Below are positions 42,784 to 53,900 of a stretch of DNA of 64,000 nt, in pieces. Source of the DNA: Gluconobacter sp. Gdi (GTDB taxonomy: Bacteria; Pseudomonadota; Alphaproteobacteria; Acetobacterales; Acetobacteraceae); contig NZ_BLJQ01000001.1 of NCBI RefSeq assembly GCF_014132155.1, positions 682,001 through 746,000 on the forward strand, written 5' to 3'. Position 1 is the first letter of the stretch; every line of letters begins with the position of its first letter. Both the position numbers and the translations under genes were made by a program. Under the pieces are notes generated by a model that searched no databases, was not told where the DNA came from, and was given only the letters and a program-made list of their open reading frames with translations.

Positions 42784-43419
42784 TCAGGAAGCCTTTGCAA
42801 CTGCTTTGGCGAACGCATCATAGCTGGAAACGACATCCGGTGCCGGAGCGTCATTGATGCGGAAATAAGGGGTACCCTGGATCTGAAGGAAAGCACCATC
42901 GCGGTCCTGCCGGTTCACGATAGCCTCGCGCAGGGCATTATCGGCATTGATCTTGTCGAACTCAGCCGATGAGACGCCTGCCATGGCGGCGCGCTTTTTC
43001 AGTTCCTGCACCGGATCGATGTTCTGCGCAAAAGCCCACTGGTCTTGCGTGCGCAGCAGATCATCCACGAAGGGCGCGTAGCGGTCTGCAGGAAGGGAGC
43101 GTGCGACCATGGAGGCGAGGAGTGCAACCTGATCCAAAGGGAAGTCATGATACCGATAACGGATTTTCCCGGTATCGATCAGGTTGGCCTTGATTTGGGG
43201 AAAAATAGTCTGTGCGAAATGAGCGCAGTGAGAGCAGGTGAGCGAAAACCACTCATCGACCTGGACCTTGGCCTCCGGGGAACCCAGAACACGCGGCCCC
43301 ATACGGGGATCAGTTGGGGGAAGTCCATTTTCTTCCGCGCGGGCGGAAGAAAATGATGTCACTGCCGCAAGGGCAGGCCCGGCAATAAGAAATGCACGAC
43401 GGCCAAGGGTCATGGACAA
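42784..43419 (-). CDS. DsbA-family thiol:disulfide protein, copy 2
   Basis: The 211-residue paralogue of the next gene has a twin-arginine signal (LGRRAFLIAGPALAA, cleavage near ARA), the redox motif CSHC at 62-65 and a GTPYFRI cis-Pro loop. It lies first in a run DsbA-DsbA-smc on the minus strand. The middle dipeptide differs from copy 1 (SH against TH), as do the helical insert regions, so the two may prefer different partners. No dsbB-type membrane partner is present in the window. Confidence 0.88.
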   Translation of the reverse strand: MSMTLGRRAFLIAGPALAAVTSFSSARAEENGLPPTDPRMGPRVLGSPEAKVQVDEWFSLTCSHCAHFAQTIFPQIKANLIDTGKIRYRYHDFPLDQVALLASMVARSLPADRYAPFVDDLLRTQDQWAFAQNIDPVQELKKRAAMAGVSSAEFDKINADNALREAIVNRQDRDGAFLQIQGTPYFRINDAPAPDVVSSYDAFAKAVAKAS

Positions 43420-43471
43420 GGCTCCACTACGGACAAGATGTCCTACTCACAACGCTGATCTGGTTCAGACG

Positions 43472-44410
43472 TCAAGACCCGCGTTCGTCATCCTGCTGTC
43501 CAGTATCCGGCAGGGGCTTCTTTTCCCAGCCTTCCGGTACCCGCATCCGCAAGGCGCGAATATGGCGCGCATCGGCATCCAGAACGCGGAATTCCAGCCC
43601 GCTCTCATGGGTCAGAACTTCGTCTTTTGCCGGAACATGCTCTGCCAGACGGAAGACAAGTCCACCAACTGTCTCGATCTCGGCTTCGCGCTCGGCATCC
43701 GTGAGAACAGCCCCTAGCCGTTCCTCAAGCTGGCGGACGGGCAGACGGGCATCAATATCGAAAGAGCCATCCGCGCGTTCTACCCACGGGGTCGTGACAG
43801 GGTCGTCGTGTTCGTCCGAGATATCACCCACAATCGTCTCGATCAGATCTTCGATCGTGACGAGGCCGTCGATGCTACCGTATTCATCAATGACAAGGGC
43901 CATGTGCATCCGGCGCTGACGCATCTGTAGCAGCAGGTCAAGCACCGGAATGGTCGGAGCAATCATCAGAGGCTGACGAAGAAGCGGGCGGATGTCGAAC
44001 GCCTCAGGCTCATCAACATAAGCCACCAGATCCTTCACATGGATCATGCCAGCGATATCGTCGAGCTGGCCGCGATAGACTGGCATGCGGGAATGGTTTT
44101 CCCGACGCATGTGATCCAGGGCATCGTTGAAAGAGATGCTCTCTGACATGGCAATGATATCTGCGCGCGGGATCATCACGTCATCTGCCGTGATGTCCCG
44201 CAAGCGCAGGACATTCATGATGAGGGCACGTTCCTGTCTGTCCAGTTCCGGCTCGTCTCCCGTTTCCTCGAAAGGCTGGGCGGCTTCGTGAACGAGTGTC
44301 GCGATGGACTCACGCAGACCCTGATCGCGGTTGCGTCGGCCGAACAGTCCGAACAATCCGCGAGAGTTCTTTTTACCGTCGTCTGAACGGTCCGTAGTGT
44401 CTTCGCTCAT
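43472..44410 (-). CDS. corC: CorC/YbeX-type CBS-domain protein (magnesium and cobalt efflux family)
   Basis: The 312-residue cytoplasmic protein has two CBS domains (VMIPRADIIAMSESISFNDA and PLMIAPTIPVLDLLLQMR) and a C-terminal CorC_HlyC transporter-associated domain. The central motif HMALVIDEYGSIDGLVTIEDLIE is diagnostic. YbeX/CorC is tied to Mg/Co homeostasis and, with YbeY, to ribosome maturation. ATG 44410 overlaps the ybeY stop (ATGA). It is the last gene of miaB-phoH-ybeY-corC. Confidence 0.92.
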   Translation of the reverse strand: MSEDTTDRSDDGKKNSRGLFGLFGRRNRDQGLRESIATLVHEAAQPFEETGDEPELDRQERALIMNVLRLRDITADDVMIPRADIIAMSESISFNDALDHMRRENHSRMPVYRGQLDDIAGMIHVKDLVAYVDEPEAFDIRPLLRQPLMIAPTIPVLDLLLQMRQRRMHMALVIDEYGSIDGLVTIEDLIETIVGDISDEHDDPVTTPWVERADGSFDIDARLPVRQLEERLGAVLTDAEREAEIETVGGLVFRLAEHVPAKDEVLTHESGLEFRVLDADARHIRALRMRVPEGWEKKPLPDTGQQDDERGS

Positions 44411-44895
44411 GCCCGTCTTCCTGCCTGTCGCCATGGATCGCCAAAACCAAGCTGGCGCATCGTGCGGGTTTCAACCCCTTCCATGTCCCGGGCTTCGCCG
44501 GGAAGATAATGATCGTATCCTGCAAGATGCAGGGCCCCATGAACCACGAGATGGGACAGATGAGCGCGCATGCTGCGATGGGCAGCATCCGCTTCTTTCC
44601 GGACTGTCTCGTAACCCAGAATGATATCTCCGCCGTGAAGGGGAGAGACCGGCTCGAACGTCAGAACGTTCGTGGGTTTGTTCTTGTTACGGAAGCGGGC
44701 ATTGAGCCGCTTTACGATCCGATCTGTCGAGAGAAGAATCGACGGAGCAGGAGACCGGCTGAAATCCGGGCCGCCCTGGCGGGCGACGGCGGTGAGCGCA
44801 CGACGGATTGTGCGCTCGGTATCAGAGACCGAGGAGCGCCATCTGGCGTCCTCGATGATGATGTCAGTACCGGCGTGACGACTTGGAGGTTCCAT
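44407..44895 (-). CDS. ybeY: rRNA maturation factor / endoribonuclease YbeY
   Basis: YbeY is a zinc-dependent factor for 16S rRNA 3' processing and ribosome quality control. The metal site HGALHLAGYDH is plain, with NKPTNVLTFEP before it. ATG 44895 gives 162 residues, near the usual length, and overlaps the end of phoH by 32 bases; the frame opens further upstream to 45000 inside phoH. Confidence 0.93.
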   Translation of the reverse strand: MEPPSRHAGTDIIIEDARWRSSVSDTERTIRRALTAVARQGGPDFSRSPAPSILLSTDRIVKRLNARFRNKNKPTNVLTFEPVSPLHGGDIILGYETVRKEADAAHRSMRAHLSHLVVHGALHLAGYDHYLPGEARDMEGVETRTMRQLGFGDPWRQAGRRA

Positions 44896-46048
44896 TGTTA
44901 TCCCGGCGCGGCCGATCCCGGAAATTATCCAGGGGGGCAGGCGCTTTCTGTTCATAGGCATCGACGATACGGGCGACCAGCGGATGGCGCACCACATCAA
45001 CGGATGTAAAGCGAGTGATGCCGATTCCCTTGATGCCTTCCAAGGTCTCGACGGCTTCCCTTAGCCCAGATGATACCCCGTTGGGCAGATCAATCTGACT
45101 GAGGTCACCTGTAACAGCCATGCGTGTGCCTTCACCCATGCGGGTCAGGAACATCTTCATCTGGGCTGGGGTCGTGTTCTGGGCTTCATCCAGAATGACG
45201 AAAGAGTGGGCGAGCGTTCTGCCGCGCATGAAAGCCAGCGGGGCAACTTCGATCTCGCCCGTGCCCATCCGTCGCACGACCTGGTCACCCGGCATCATGT
45301 CATTCAGGGCATCGTAAAGCGGGCGAAGATAGGGGTCGATCTTTTCCCGCATGTCGCCGGGCAGGAAGCCCAGACGCTCGCCTGCCTCAACAGCTGGGCG
45401 AGAAAGAATGATCCGGTCCACCTGTCCGGCAAGAAGCATGGCAACGCCCTGAGCAACAGCCAGATAGGTTTTGCCGGTGCCAGCTGGGCCGATTCCAAAA
45501 ACCAGATCAGTGCGGGCCAGCATTTCCATGTAAGCGGCCTGCCCATGAGAGCGGGGAGCAATCACACCGCGCTTGGTGCGAATGGCCGGAAGATCGGTCA
45601 GAGGAGCAGACGCAGGAGAGGTCTGGGAATTTTGAGGGGCAGGTTTGTGCTGACCTGCTTCGCGACGAGGCTGTTGCTGCCTGGAAGGTGGGGCCGGGGG
45701 AACAGCAGCGCGTTGGCGTTCGTGATGCCGTGTAGGCAGCGCAGTCATCCGGATCACACCATCAACCTGAGAACTGTCGATAGTGCCGCCCTGTTCGAGC
45801 TGATTGTACAGCGCAACGATAGCCGCCTGAGCGCGGCCTACGGCATCGGTTTCGCCTGAAATGGCGATTTTGTTGCCGCGGCATGAAAGCCTGACATTGA
45901 ACCCCTCCTCAAGCTGGACGAGGTGCCTGTCATGATCTCCCAGAAGTCTCTGAAGGAGAATATTGTCATTGAAGCGCAATGCGACGGTGCGATTGCCTTC
46001 GGTACCACCAGGGGTGGCGACGGAGCGCGTCGGGGGCGTTGTCAGCAA
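44864..46048 (-). CDS. phoH: PhoH-family ATPase (PhoH/YbeZ)
   Basis: YbeZ-type PhoH proteins are ATPases that work with YbeY on RNA. The 394-residue protein has an N-terminal KH-like domain ([20 protein letters not shown]), a Pro/Gln-rich linker ([18 protein letters not shown]), and the P-loop domain with [34 protein letters not shown] and [13 protein letters not shown]. The first codon of the frame is TTG at 46048, overlapping the miaB stop by 7 bases; a later start is possible because the first 20 residues are not conserved in style. It lies between miaB and ybeY in the classic order. Confidence 0.93.
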   Translation of the reverse strand: MLTTPPTRSVATPGGTEGNRTVALRFNDNILLQRLLGDHDRHLVQLEEGFNVRLSCRGNKIAISGETDAVGRAQAAIVALYNQLEQGGTIDSSQVDGVIRMTALPTRHHERQRAAVPPAPPSRQQQPRREAGQHKPAPQNSQTSPASAPLTDLPAIRTKRGVIAPRSHGQAAYMEMLARTDLVFGIGPAGTGKTYLAVAQGVAMLLAGQVDRIILSRPAVEAGERLGFLPGDMREKIDPYLRPLYDALNDMMPGDQVVRRMGTGEIEVAPLAFMRGRTLAHSFVILDEAQNTTPAQMKMFLTRMGEGTRMAVTGDLSQIDLPNGVSSGLREAVETLEGIKGIGITRFTSVDVVRHPLVARIVDAYEQKAPAPLDNFRDRPRRDNNGTSKSSRRY

Positions 46049-47451
46049 GCGGAGGCTGTCTCCCGGATGAGGGTTCCACCAAGTGAGTTGGTCATGCGAG
46101 TGGTGATGGCGACCTTGGCGATGGTGCCAATCAGATGGTCCGGCCCTTCGAAATGAACGGGCTGGAGATACGGAGACCGTCCGGAAAGCTGTCCTGGCTT
46201 GCGGCCTTTCCCCGTAATGAGAATATTCTGAACCGTGCCGACCATGTCTGCATTGAACGCATCCTGCTGTTCACGCAGAAGGGCCTGAAGCTCTGCCAGG
46301 CGACGGGTCTTCACGTCTTCGGCCACCTGAAAAGGCTGGCCCGCGGCTGGGGTGCCAGGACGGGGGGAATATGTGAAGCTGTATGCCATGGCGAAGCCGA
46401 TATCGCGAACAAGCTGCATCGTGGCTTCAAAGTCTTCTTCTGTTTCACCGGGATGTCCCACGATAAAATCAGAAGACAGTGCCAGGTCTGGACGAGCTTC
46501 CCTCAGCCGACGGACACTCTCGCGATATTCATCCGCCGTGTGGCCACGGTTCATGGCTTTCAGGATGCGGTCGGAACCACTTTGAACCGGCAGATGGAGG
46601 AAAGGCATCAGGGCACGGTTATCACGGTGCGCGTCAATGAGGCTCTGGTCCACATCGCGCGGGTGTGAGGTCATGTACCGGATGCGGTCCAGTCCATCCA
46701 GTTGGCCCAGCTCGGCAGCCAGCTCAGCCAGTGTTGCGCTTCCGCCCTGGCCATTGTCACCGTGATAGGCGTTGACGTTCTGCCCCAGCAGGGTGATTTC
46801 CCGCACGCCTGCAGCAACCATCCGGCGGGCTTCTGCCATGACCGATGAAACGGGGCGGCTGGTTTCCGCGCCTCGCGTGTAAGGAACAACGCAGAAGGAA
46901 CAAAATTTGTCGCAGCCTTCCTGAATGGTCAGAAAGGCAGTGAGATTGCCTGAAGATTGCGGCGCAGCTTCGGCGGGCAGGAAGTCAAACTTCTGTTCGG
47001 CCGGGAAGTCTGTTTCGATGACAGCGCCACCAGCGCGTGCCGCACGGGCGACCATTTCCGGAAGGCGATGGTAGGTCTGTGGCCCAAGCACCAGATCGAC
47101 GTAGGGCGCACGGCGAAGGATTTCTTCTCCTTCGGCCTGCGCCACGCATCCGGCGACAGCAATGATGCTGCGATCCTGACCCTTCTCAATTCGTTCATCA
47201 CGAATTTTGCGCAGCCGTCCAAGCTCGGAGAAAACCTTCTCCGTTGCGCGCTCACGGATATGACAGGTGTTGAGAATCACCATGTCAGCAGCCTCAGGCG
47301 TGTCGACAGGGCCATATCCCAGCGGGCGAAGAACATCCGCCATGCGTGCGCTGTCATAGACATTCATCTGACAGCCCCACGTAATAACATGCAGGCCATG
47401 ACGGGCACGTTCAGCAGGGGCGGGCACGGAAGCGGAAGTCTCGGTGGTCAC
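46042..47451 (-). CDS. miaB: tRNA-2-methylthio-N6-dimethylallyladenosine synthase MiaB
   Basis: MiaB is a radical-SAM methylthiotransferase that modifies A37 of tRNAs. All six cluster cysteines are visible: Cys27 (GCQMNVYDS), Cys63 (NTCHIRE) and Cys102 (AGCVAQ) for the auxiliary cluster, and Cys180, 184 and 187 (GCDKFCSFC) for the radical-SAM cluster, followed by VPYTRG. A TRAM domain closes the protein. The frame opens with GTG 47451 and the 469-residue length is normal. It heads the RNA-maturation operon miaB-phoH-ybeY-corC. Confidence 0.95.
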   Translation of the reverse strand: MTTETSASVPAPAERARHGLHVITWGCQMNVYDSARMADVLRPLGYGPVDTPEAADMVILNTCHIRERATEKVFSELGRLRKIRDERIEKGQDRSIIAVAGCVAQAEGEEILRRAPYVDLVLGPQTYHRLPEMVARAARAGGAVIETDFPAEQKFDFLPAEAAPQSSGNLTAFLTIQEGCDKFCSFCVVPYTRGAETSRPVSSVMAEARRMVAAGVREITLLGQNVNAYHGDNGQGGSATLAELAAELGQLDGLDRIRYMTSHPRDVDQSLIDAHRDNRALMPFLHLPVQSGSDRILKAMNRGHTADEYRESVRRLREARPDLALSSDFIVGHPGETEEDFEATMQLVRDIGFAMAYSFTYSPRPGTPAAGQPFQVAEDVKTRRLAELQALLREQQDAFNADMVGTVQNILITGKGRKPGQLSGRSPYLQPVHFEGPDHLIGTIAKVAITTRMTNSLGGTLIRETASAC

Positions 47452-47691
47452 GGTTTCAATCCGGGGCTGGCAATATCAGGCACACACATCAGGGCTGGAG
47501 GCTGCGGGGTCAAGCCCGCCCCGACAGAGGAAAGGTCAAACATGAGAATGGACCGACATGTCAGACTGGCCTGAAGCGGCATCACCATCTCCGGATGGAC
47601 GCTGAATTGCTCCCATCGATGGAACTGAAGGTGACGCGGGGCCAGCCTGCAAGTCAAGACAAACCTTGGTTTGATCCAAAGATAATGAGGT

Positions 47692-48648
47692 TCAGTTCAG
47701 GTCGTCAGGAACAAGTCCCTGCCGAAGCTTTGCCGCGCCCTCGCTGACGGCCTTAAAGGTGGCATTCGCCAGCTCTTTCCGGGAGCGGAAATTTTCTGGG
47801 TCTAAGGGGGGATGTAGCAGAATTGTCGCACGCATAGAGCGCCACTGGCAGAAGGACCACAGATGAGGCGTCAGATCCATATCTCCGTACCAGGAAAAGA
47901 CGGATCGACGGCTACGGCCAACAGGTAACCCTTCCAAGCGATCATAAACAATCGACACTGGCTGAACGAGGGTTGAAGGGGGTTTCGGCATGCCAACCTG
48001 ATCCAGCCGTCCCGGCTTCGCGACAGCAAAGAACGAGGAAAGAAAAGGCAGAACGCGGGAGCCGTCAGTAGATGTCCCTTCAGGAAACAGGACGATGTCG
48101 TCTCCGTCCCATAGGCGTTCGGTCATTTCCTGCAGTTCTTTGCCGGTATTCTGGCGGTTGCGACTGACGAAAATTGTCCTGCCCAGCCGGGAGATGGTTC
48201 CGATCAACGGCCAGGATCCCACTTCACCCTTTGCGACAAAGACCGTGTGAAGTGCGCCACCGACAACAGGAATATCCAGCCACGAGCAATGGTTCGCGAC
48301 ATAGATGATGGGGCGCTCGCCCTGTTGCACATCCTTGGCGTTAAGGATTTTTCCGGCTCTCGTTCCCACGATGCGGACCTGCAAGCCAAGAATGCGGCAG
48401 ATCATGCGCCAGAATATCCGGGGCACCCGAACCTTGCCGGAGCCTGGAAGACGGATGAGTACAAACTGGATGGTAGAAACCCAGAATGCCCAGATCAGCA
48501 CGGCCGCAAGCCTCGTCACGCAAGCGGTGCGACTGAAAGCAGAGAACTGGGTCATTGCCTGTTCGTCTGGAAAATTGACACTTTCGTCAATGATCGGTCG
48601 GTTATGGCGACGGCGGCCGAGTGGTGGCTGAGCATCAGGATGGGGCAT
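47692..48648 (-). CDS. plsC: 1-acyl-sn-glycerol-3-phosphate acyltransferase PlsC
   Basis: PlsC makes phosphatidic acid from lysophosphatidic acid. The HX4D motif is NHCSWLD, the second block is VFVAKGEVGSWPLIG, the third FPEGTSTDGSRVLPF, preceded by a membrane helix (LAAVLIWAFWVSTIQFVLI). ATG 48648 gives 318 residues; ATG 48555 would remove 31 residues of non-conserved type and is a good alternative. It is separated from miaB by 240 bases that hold no convincing gene, and is divergent from tamA. Confidence 0.88.
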   Translation of the reverse strand: MPHPDAQPPLGRRRHNRPIIDESVNFPDEQAMTQFSAFSRTACVTRLAAVLIWAFWVSTIQFVLIRLPGSGKVRVPRIFWRMICRILGLQVRIVGTRAGKILNAKDVQQGERPIIYVANHCSWLDIPVVGGALHTVFVAKGEVGSWPLIGTISRLGRTIFVSRNRQNTGKELQEMTERLWDGDDIVLFPEGTSTDGSRVLPFLSSFFAVAKPGRLDQVGMPKPPSTLVQPVSIVYDRLEGLPVGRSRRSVFSWYGDMDLTPHLWSFCQWRSMRATILLHPPLDPENFRSRKELANATFKAVSEGAAKLRQGLVPDDLN

Positions 48649-48862
48649 GGGTGCTGAGTGATAAGGATTTCAGGCGGCGGAGACAATCTCGTTTGTCTTA
48701 CGAACGTTGTATGCGTGTCTCAAATGGTCTTTCTATCATGGACTTGACAGTGCGCTCTGGGGTACTGCCACAAGGGTATGCGGCCACATCTGATCGGTTC
48801 GCTTTTCGTGGTTCGACCTTCTGGGGTCGATCATTTCTCAAAACGGATTATCAGGACCTCCG

Positions 48863-50971
48863 GTGAAGTCACGCGGTCGCTCATCTGCTGTTTCTCTCTC
48901 TCTTGCCATTGGGGCAATGGCGGCGTGCTGTCATCCGTCCGGAGCCAGGGCAGATACGCCTGTTGCCGGGGAGGCGACAGAACAGACCGTCTCTTACAAG
49001 GTCACGATTCAGCCGACCAAAAACGCTGACCTTGATGCCGCTATAAATGCATCCTCCCAGTTGCAATCTCTTCAGAACACGCATGCCGTTGGACCCTATG
49101 CGCTCGCTGGTCGTATCAGGTCAGATTATGACCGCGTGGATACGGCTCTGCAGTCTCAGGGGTATTATGCCGGGACGGTTACAATTCTTATCAAGACGGG
49201 AGCACGAGAGTTAGACGGACGTGATCCGGCCGTGCCGGACGTGCTGAACACTCTTCCCAAAGACGCCAAAGTCACCATCACGATTTCCGTCAGCAAGGGG
49301 AACCAGTTCCGCCTTGGAAAAATTATCCTGACGACACCGCCACCGAAAGCAGAACCTCAACCAGACGTTTCTGGCGCTCCGAAAACAGCGCCATCCCCCA
49401 AAGGAAGTGCGACCCCGGTCTCGAGTAAAGCTCAGACTGCCGACAAAATGGGAGCGGTTGATACCTCTGGGCAGGCTGCGGAGCAGGGAGTGCCGGTTGA
49501 GCTTACATCTGACGAACAGAAGGCCTTTAAGCTCAAGGCGGGCCAGCCTGCGATTGCTTCGGACGTTCTGGCTGCCCAGGGCAACCTGCTGACCCAGTTG
49601 CAGGAAGAGGGTTACGCCGTCGCGGATGTCTCTACGCCGCTGGCCTATCTCCAGCCGCATGATGAGACCCTTGATATTGTCTTCCGTGTGGGGAAAGGGC
49701 CGAAGGTTGTCATCGGTCCAATCGGGATGGATGACCTCAAGCGTGTGCATCAGTCCTTTCTGCGGCGGCGTCTGACGATCCGGGAAGGGCAGCTTTACCA
49801 GCCCTCCAAGATTGAAGCTGCCCGTCAGGATCTGGCAGCAGTCGGCGTGTTCTCTTCTGTTCAGGTGCATAATGCGCCGCCCATCATCACACTTCCCGCA
49901 AGCCAGACGCTCATGCCGGGCGTTCTTCAGGCCATGCCGGTCAATTTCAGCTTCAAGGAAGCAAAAAGACGCACTGTTGCAGTGCAGGCCGGGTACTCGA
50001 CGGATCTCGGTGGGCGTGCCGGTGCAACCTGGACGCACCATAATCTGCTGGGCAATGCAGAGCAGCTCAAGCTCACAGCTCTCATTACGGGTCTTGGAGG
50101 ATCAGCGCAGCAGGGGCTGGGCTATGACGTTTATGCGGACTTCAGCAAACCGGACTTCCTGCATAAGAACCAAAACCTGAGCCTGCGTGTCGAAGCTATT
50201 CGTCAGCTTCTGTACTCCTATCATCAGACCGCCTTCCTCATCCGTGGTGGCATCGGACGTCGTCTCGGCAAGTTCTGGTATGTGTCCGGCGGCCTGATGG
50301 GCATGCAGGAGCAGATCCAGCAGTTCGGCGATACCCGGAGCTACTTCATCGTATCGGCGCCTCTCAGTGCGGCCTACGATAGCACCCAGCTGGAAAATCC
50401 GATTGATCCGGCCACACACGGTGTTCGGGCCTCTCTGTCTGCCACACCTTCTGTGTCGCTGGAGAACGGAACATCGTTCTTCACACTACTGTCCGCGCAG
50501 GTCTCCACTTATTTCGATCTGGCCAAGATCGGCCTGACAAAACCTGGCAAGAGCGTTATCGCGGTTCGTGGAACTGTTGGGTCTGTGCAGGGCGCTTCGA
50601 CGTATCAGATCCCGCCAGATCAACGGCTCTATGCGGGTGGACCGGCGACAGTGCGTGGCTTCCGATATCAGGGTGTAGGCCCGCAATACGGTCACACGAA
50701 ATATGCGATCGGTGGCACCTCTCTGGATGCTGGGACAGTTGAGTTCAGGCAGAGATTGCCCATGAACCTCGGTCTGGCAGGGTTCGTGGATGCCGGACAG
50801 GTCGGCACAGGTTCCCGCCCCGGACAGGGAACACTTCGTGTGGGTTATGGCGGAGGGGTGCGCTATTTCACCCCTATCGGGCCAATTCGTGTCGATGTCG
50901 CGCTGCCGATGAACAGACCGGCCTATGGCGACAAATGGGAACTGTATATTGGTCTTGGAGAGACATTCTGA
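48863..50971 (+). CDS. tamA: Translocation and assembly module outer-membrane protein TamA
   Basis: TamA is a BamA-like (Omp85) outer-membrane barrel that works with TamB in export or lipid transport at the envelope. The 702-residue protein has a signal peptide (cleavage near ARA/DT), POTRA domains (LAGRIRSDYDRVDTALQSQGYY, LLTQLQEEGYAVADV, RVHQSFLRRRLTIREGQLY) and the C-terminal barrel with GPATVRGFRYQGVGPQ and a terminal Phe (YIGLGETF). A Pro/Ser/Ala-rich stretch of about 60 residues (156-214) interrupts the region between POTRA domains. The start is GTG 48863 with AGGA upstream. tamB follows with a 1-base overlap. Confidence 0.9.
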   Translation: MKSRGRSSAVSLSLAIGAMAACCHPSGARADTPVAGEATEQTVSYKVTIQPTKNADLDAAINASSQLQSLQNTHAVGPYALAGRIRSDYDRVDTALQSQGYYAGTVTILIKTGARELDGRDPAVPDVLNTLPKDAKVTITISVSKGNQFRLGKIILTTPPPKAEPQPDVSGAPKTAPSPKGSATPVSSKAQTADKMGAVDTSGQAAEQGVPVELTSDEQKAFKLKAGQPAIASDVLAAQGNLLTQLQEEGYAVADVSTPLAYLQPHDETLDIVFRVGKGPKVVIGPIGMDDLKRVHQSFLRRRLTIREGQLYQPSKIEAARQDLAAVGVFSSVQVHNAPPIITLPASQTLMPGVLQAMPVNFSFKEAKRRTVAVQAGYSTDLGGRAGATWTHHNLLGNAEQLKLTALITGLGGSAQQGLGYDVYADFSKPDFLHKNQNLSLRVEAIRQLLYSYHQTAFLIRGGIGRRLGKFWYVSGGLMGMQEQIQQFGDTRSYFIVSAPLSAAYDSTQLENPIDPATHGVRASLSATPSVSLENGTSFFTLLSAQVSTYFDLAKIGLTKPGKSVIAVRGTVGSVQGASTYQIPPDQRLYAGGPATVRGFRYQGVGPQYGHTKYAIGGTSLDAGTVEFRQRLPMNLGLAGFVDAGQVGTGSRPGQGTLRVGYGGGVRYFTPIGPIRVDVALPMNRPAYGDKWELYIGLGETF

Positions 50972-53900
50972 TGCGCGCCCGCAGGATTATTCTCTGGATC
51001 GTCTCTCTTGTCATTGGCGTTCCGCTCGGGCTGGTTGTCCTGGCGCTCGTTGTCGTCCTTATCGGGATCAATATCGGTCCGGGCCAACGCCTGATTGAAC
51101 AGAAGGTCAGTCCACTTACGGGTGGAATGGTGCAGATCTCCGGCCTGTCCGGTGCGCTTCCGCAGCATCTGAAGCTTGCGCGGCTTGCAGTGAAGGACAG
51201 CAAGGGCGTCTGGCTCGAACTGGATAACTTTGAACTTCGCTGGTCGCCCCTGTCCCTTGTGGGCATGGATGCACACGTCAAGGTTTTGAGCGCTGAGCGC
51301 CTCGCTCTTCTGCGCAAACCGATTTCTGACACAACGGCAGAGACGACTGAAACCCAAGCCAGTTCCAGCCCATCAAAGCTGAATATCCAGGTTGATCTGG
51401 ATGCTCTGAAAGTCAGTCGGATCGAAATTGGTCCTGATTTCACGGGCAAGGCAACGCTGTTCAGCCTGAACGGTCACGCTCATATTGCGTCTATCGCGCC
51501 GTTCCTGAATGGCGTGACGATGCAGACACTGCCCAAGATGGACATCGCCCTGCAACTGGCCCGTCTGGATGCAGCCGGAGGACTTACGCTTTCAGCCCAG
51601 ACGCCGAGAGATCGTTTGGCTCTCGCCGTTACCTTCAAGGAAGGTGTCAACGGCTTTGCAACCACACTCGGACAGCTTCCGCAGCTTGATCCTGTGGACA
51701 TGCATCTGAACCTTGCAGGCCCCCGCACGGCGGCGGCCCTTGATTTCGGCCTGAGTGCTGGACCGATTACGGCATCTTCCACAGGGCAGATCAATCTCTA
51801 CACCAACATCGCGAACCTGCACGTCAAGGCCAATGCCCCTGCAATGACGTTGAAGCCTGGCATTGGCTGGAATGCGATTGCCCTGAACACGGATCTACAT
51901 GGTCCGCTCAAGGCTCCTGCCGGACAGGGGCTTCTGGATATTGATGCTCTGACTGCTGGCGGCGCATCCGTCGGCCATCTGCACGCGACGTTTGATGGCA
52001 CGGAAGCCGCAAAGCCAGAAAATACCGTTGCACATCTGCAAGCTGCTCTGGATGGCCTGCGCATTCCCGGAAGCCAGCCAACACTTCTGGCTTCGGCGCC
52101 TCTGACACTGGATGTGACGGCTCATCCTCTGGCAGCGACACTTCCGGTTGTCGCCAAGATTGACCATCCTTTGATGCACGTCGCAGCCAATGTTGATGTC
52201 AAGCCAGCGGCCAAGGGCCATGTGACACTGGCGCTGCCAGATCTGCATCCTCTTGCCGCGATCGGAAGTACGGATCTGAGTGGTAGTGCGGCCCTTGCGG
52301 CTGACTTCGCCATGCCAGTGACCGATCATGATGATCTGACACTTGCGAGCTCAGGCACGATCTCTGTTACGGATGGTCAGCCACAGGCTCTCCATCTGAT
52401 TGGCAAGGATGGTCATCTGGCGCTTCAGCTCAGCAAGTCATCCGCCAATGTTCTAACGGTGAAGAGCTTTGGTCTGGACGGTCAGGCGCTGCATCTTCTG
52501 GTGTCTGCCGTTGTTGATCTGGCGCATGGCAACACGATGCAAACCAAAGCAACGGTTGCTCTTCCTGATCTGCGGCAGGCCAGCCCGGCGCTTCTGGGCA
52601 ACATGACCCTGACGGCAACCGCCGATGGCCCTACCGATGATCTGGCTGTCAAAGCAGGGCTTGAGGGTGAGTTCGGTACGAAGGATGTCGCCAAGGGCCC
52701 GGTCGCGCTGGATGCTGATTTCCAGCATTTGCCCGGCCGGCCGCAAGGTACCCTGACGGCACATGGAACACTGGATCATGCCCCGCTGGAGCTGGATACA
52801 GCTGTTCAGAAAACGGATGACGGTGCTTTCCATCTCGATCTGAACAAATTGAGTTGGAACAGCCTGACGGGGCAGGGAAAACTCCGCCTTCCGAATGGCG
52901 CCAAAGTGCCGCTGGGTGATCTGGACGTCAGCATCAAAAATCTTTCGGATTTCCAGCGACTGATCGGGCAGGCCATCAAAGGCCATCTGGCGCTGTCCAT
53001 TCATACAACTGAACCGCAGGGCGCGCCTCCACAGGTTAAGCTGGGACTGGACGGTGCACTCGGTATGGCTCAGGCCAGTGTGCAGGCTCTCAATCTAAAA
53101 GGAACGATTTCCAACCCGATTGATGATCCTGCTCCAGATCTGGCGCTGGATCTAACGGGTGTCCGCTCTCAGGACATCACCGGCAAGGCTCATGCCACAG
53201 TCAAAGGTCCTCAGTCCGCCATGGCGGTGACCCTGAATGGCGCCTTTCAGAACGTCATGGGTTCTCCGGCCAATGTGGATACAGCTGTTCTGCTCAACCT
53301 GCCCAAGAAGACGGTGCGTGTGGACCGTCTGACGGCCATGGCCAAGGAAGAGTATATCCGACTGGGTGGCCCTGCGAATGTCTCTTTCGGAGATGTCATG
53401 GGGGTCGATCATCTGCGGGCGACACTGGCCCCACAAGGTGTTGCGCCAGCAACGATTGATATTGCCGGGTCCATCAAACCTCGTCTGGCTCTGACGGCGA
53501 CAGTTGACCGACTGACGCCTGCCATAGCCAAGCCTTTTGCCCCCGAACTTGCTGCCAGTGGTGTCATTTCTGCGAAGGCCAATCTGGCGGGAACGATTGA
53601 CGCTCCTACCGGGACTGTCGCGCTGACGGCGCATGGCTTGAAAATGCAGACAGGCCCCGCAGCATCACTGCCAGCAGCCGAAATTCTGGCCAATATCGGT
53701 CTGGCCGGAAAGACTGCCAAAGTTGATGTGACGCTTGGAGCAGGGCCGAAAGTTGCCTTGGCTGTCCGAGGGACGGCGCCTCTTTCCAAGGAAGGAGCAA
53801 TTGCACTGGCGACAACAGGTCATGTCGATCTTTCTGTTGCCAATGGCGTGCTCGGTGCGAGTGGAATGGCGACGAAAGGGCAGGTTGGCATCAATCTGAA

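Noticed and set aside
47452-47691. Possible small gene between plsC and miaB
   Set aside because: Frames here are short, lack ribosome sites and have the composition of non-coding sequence.
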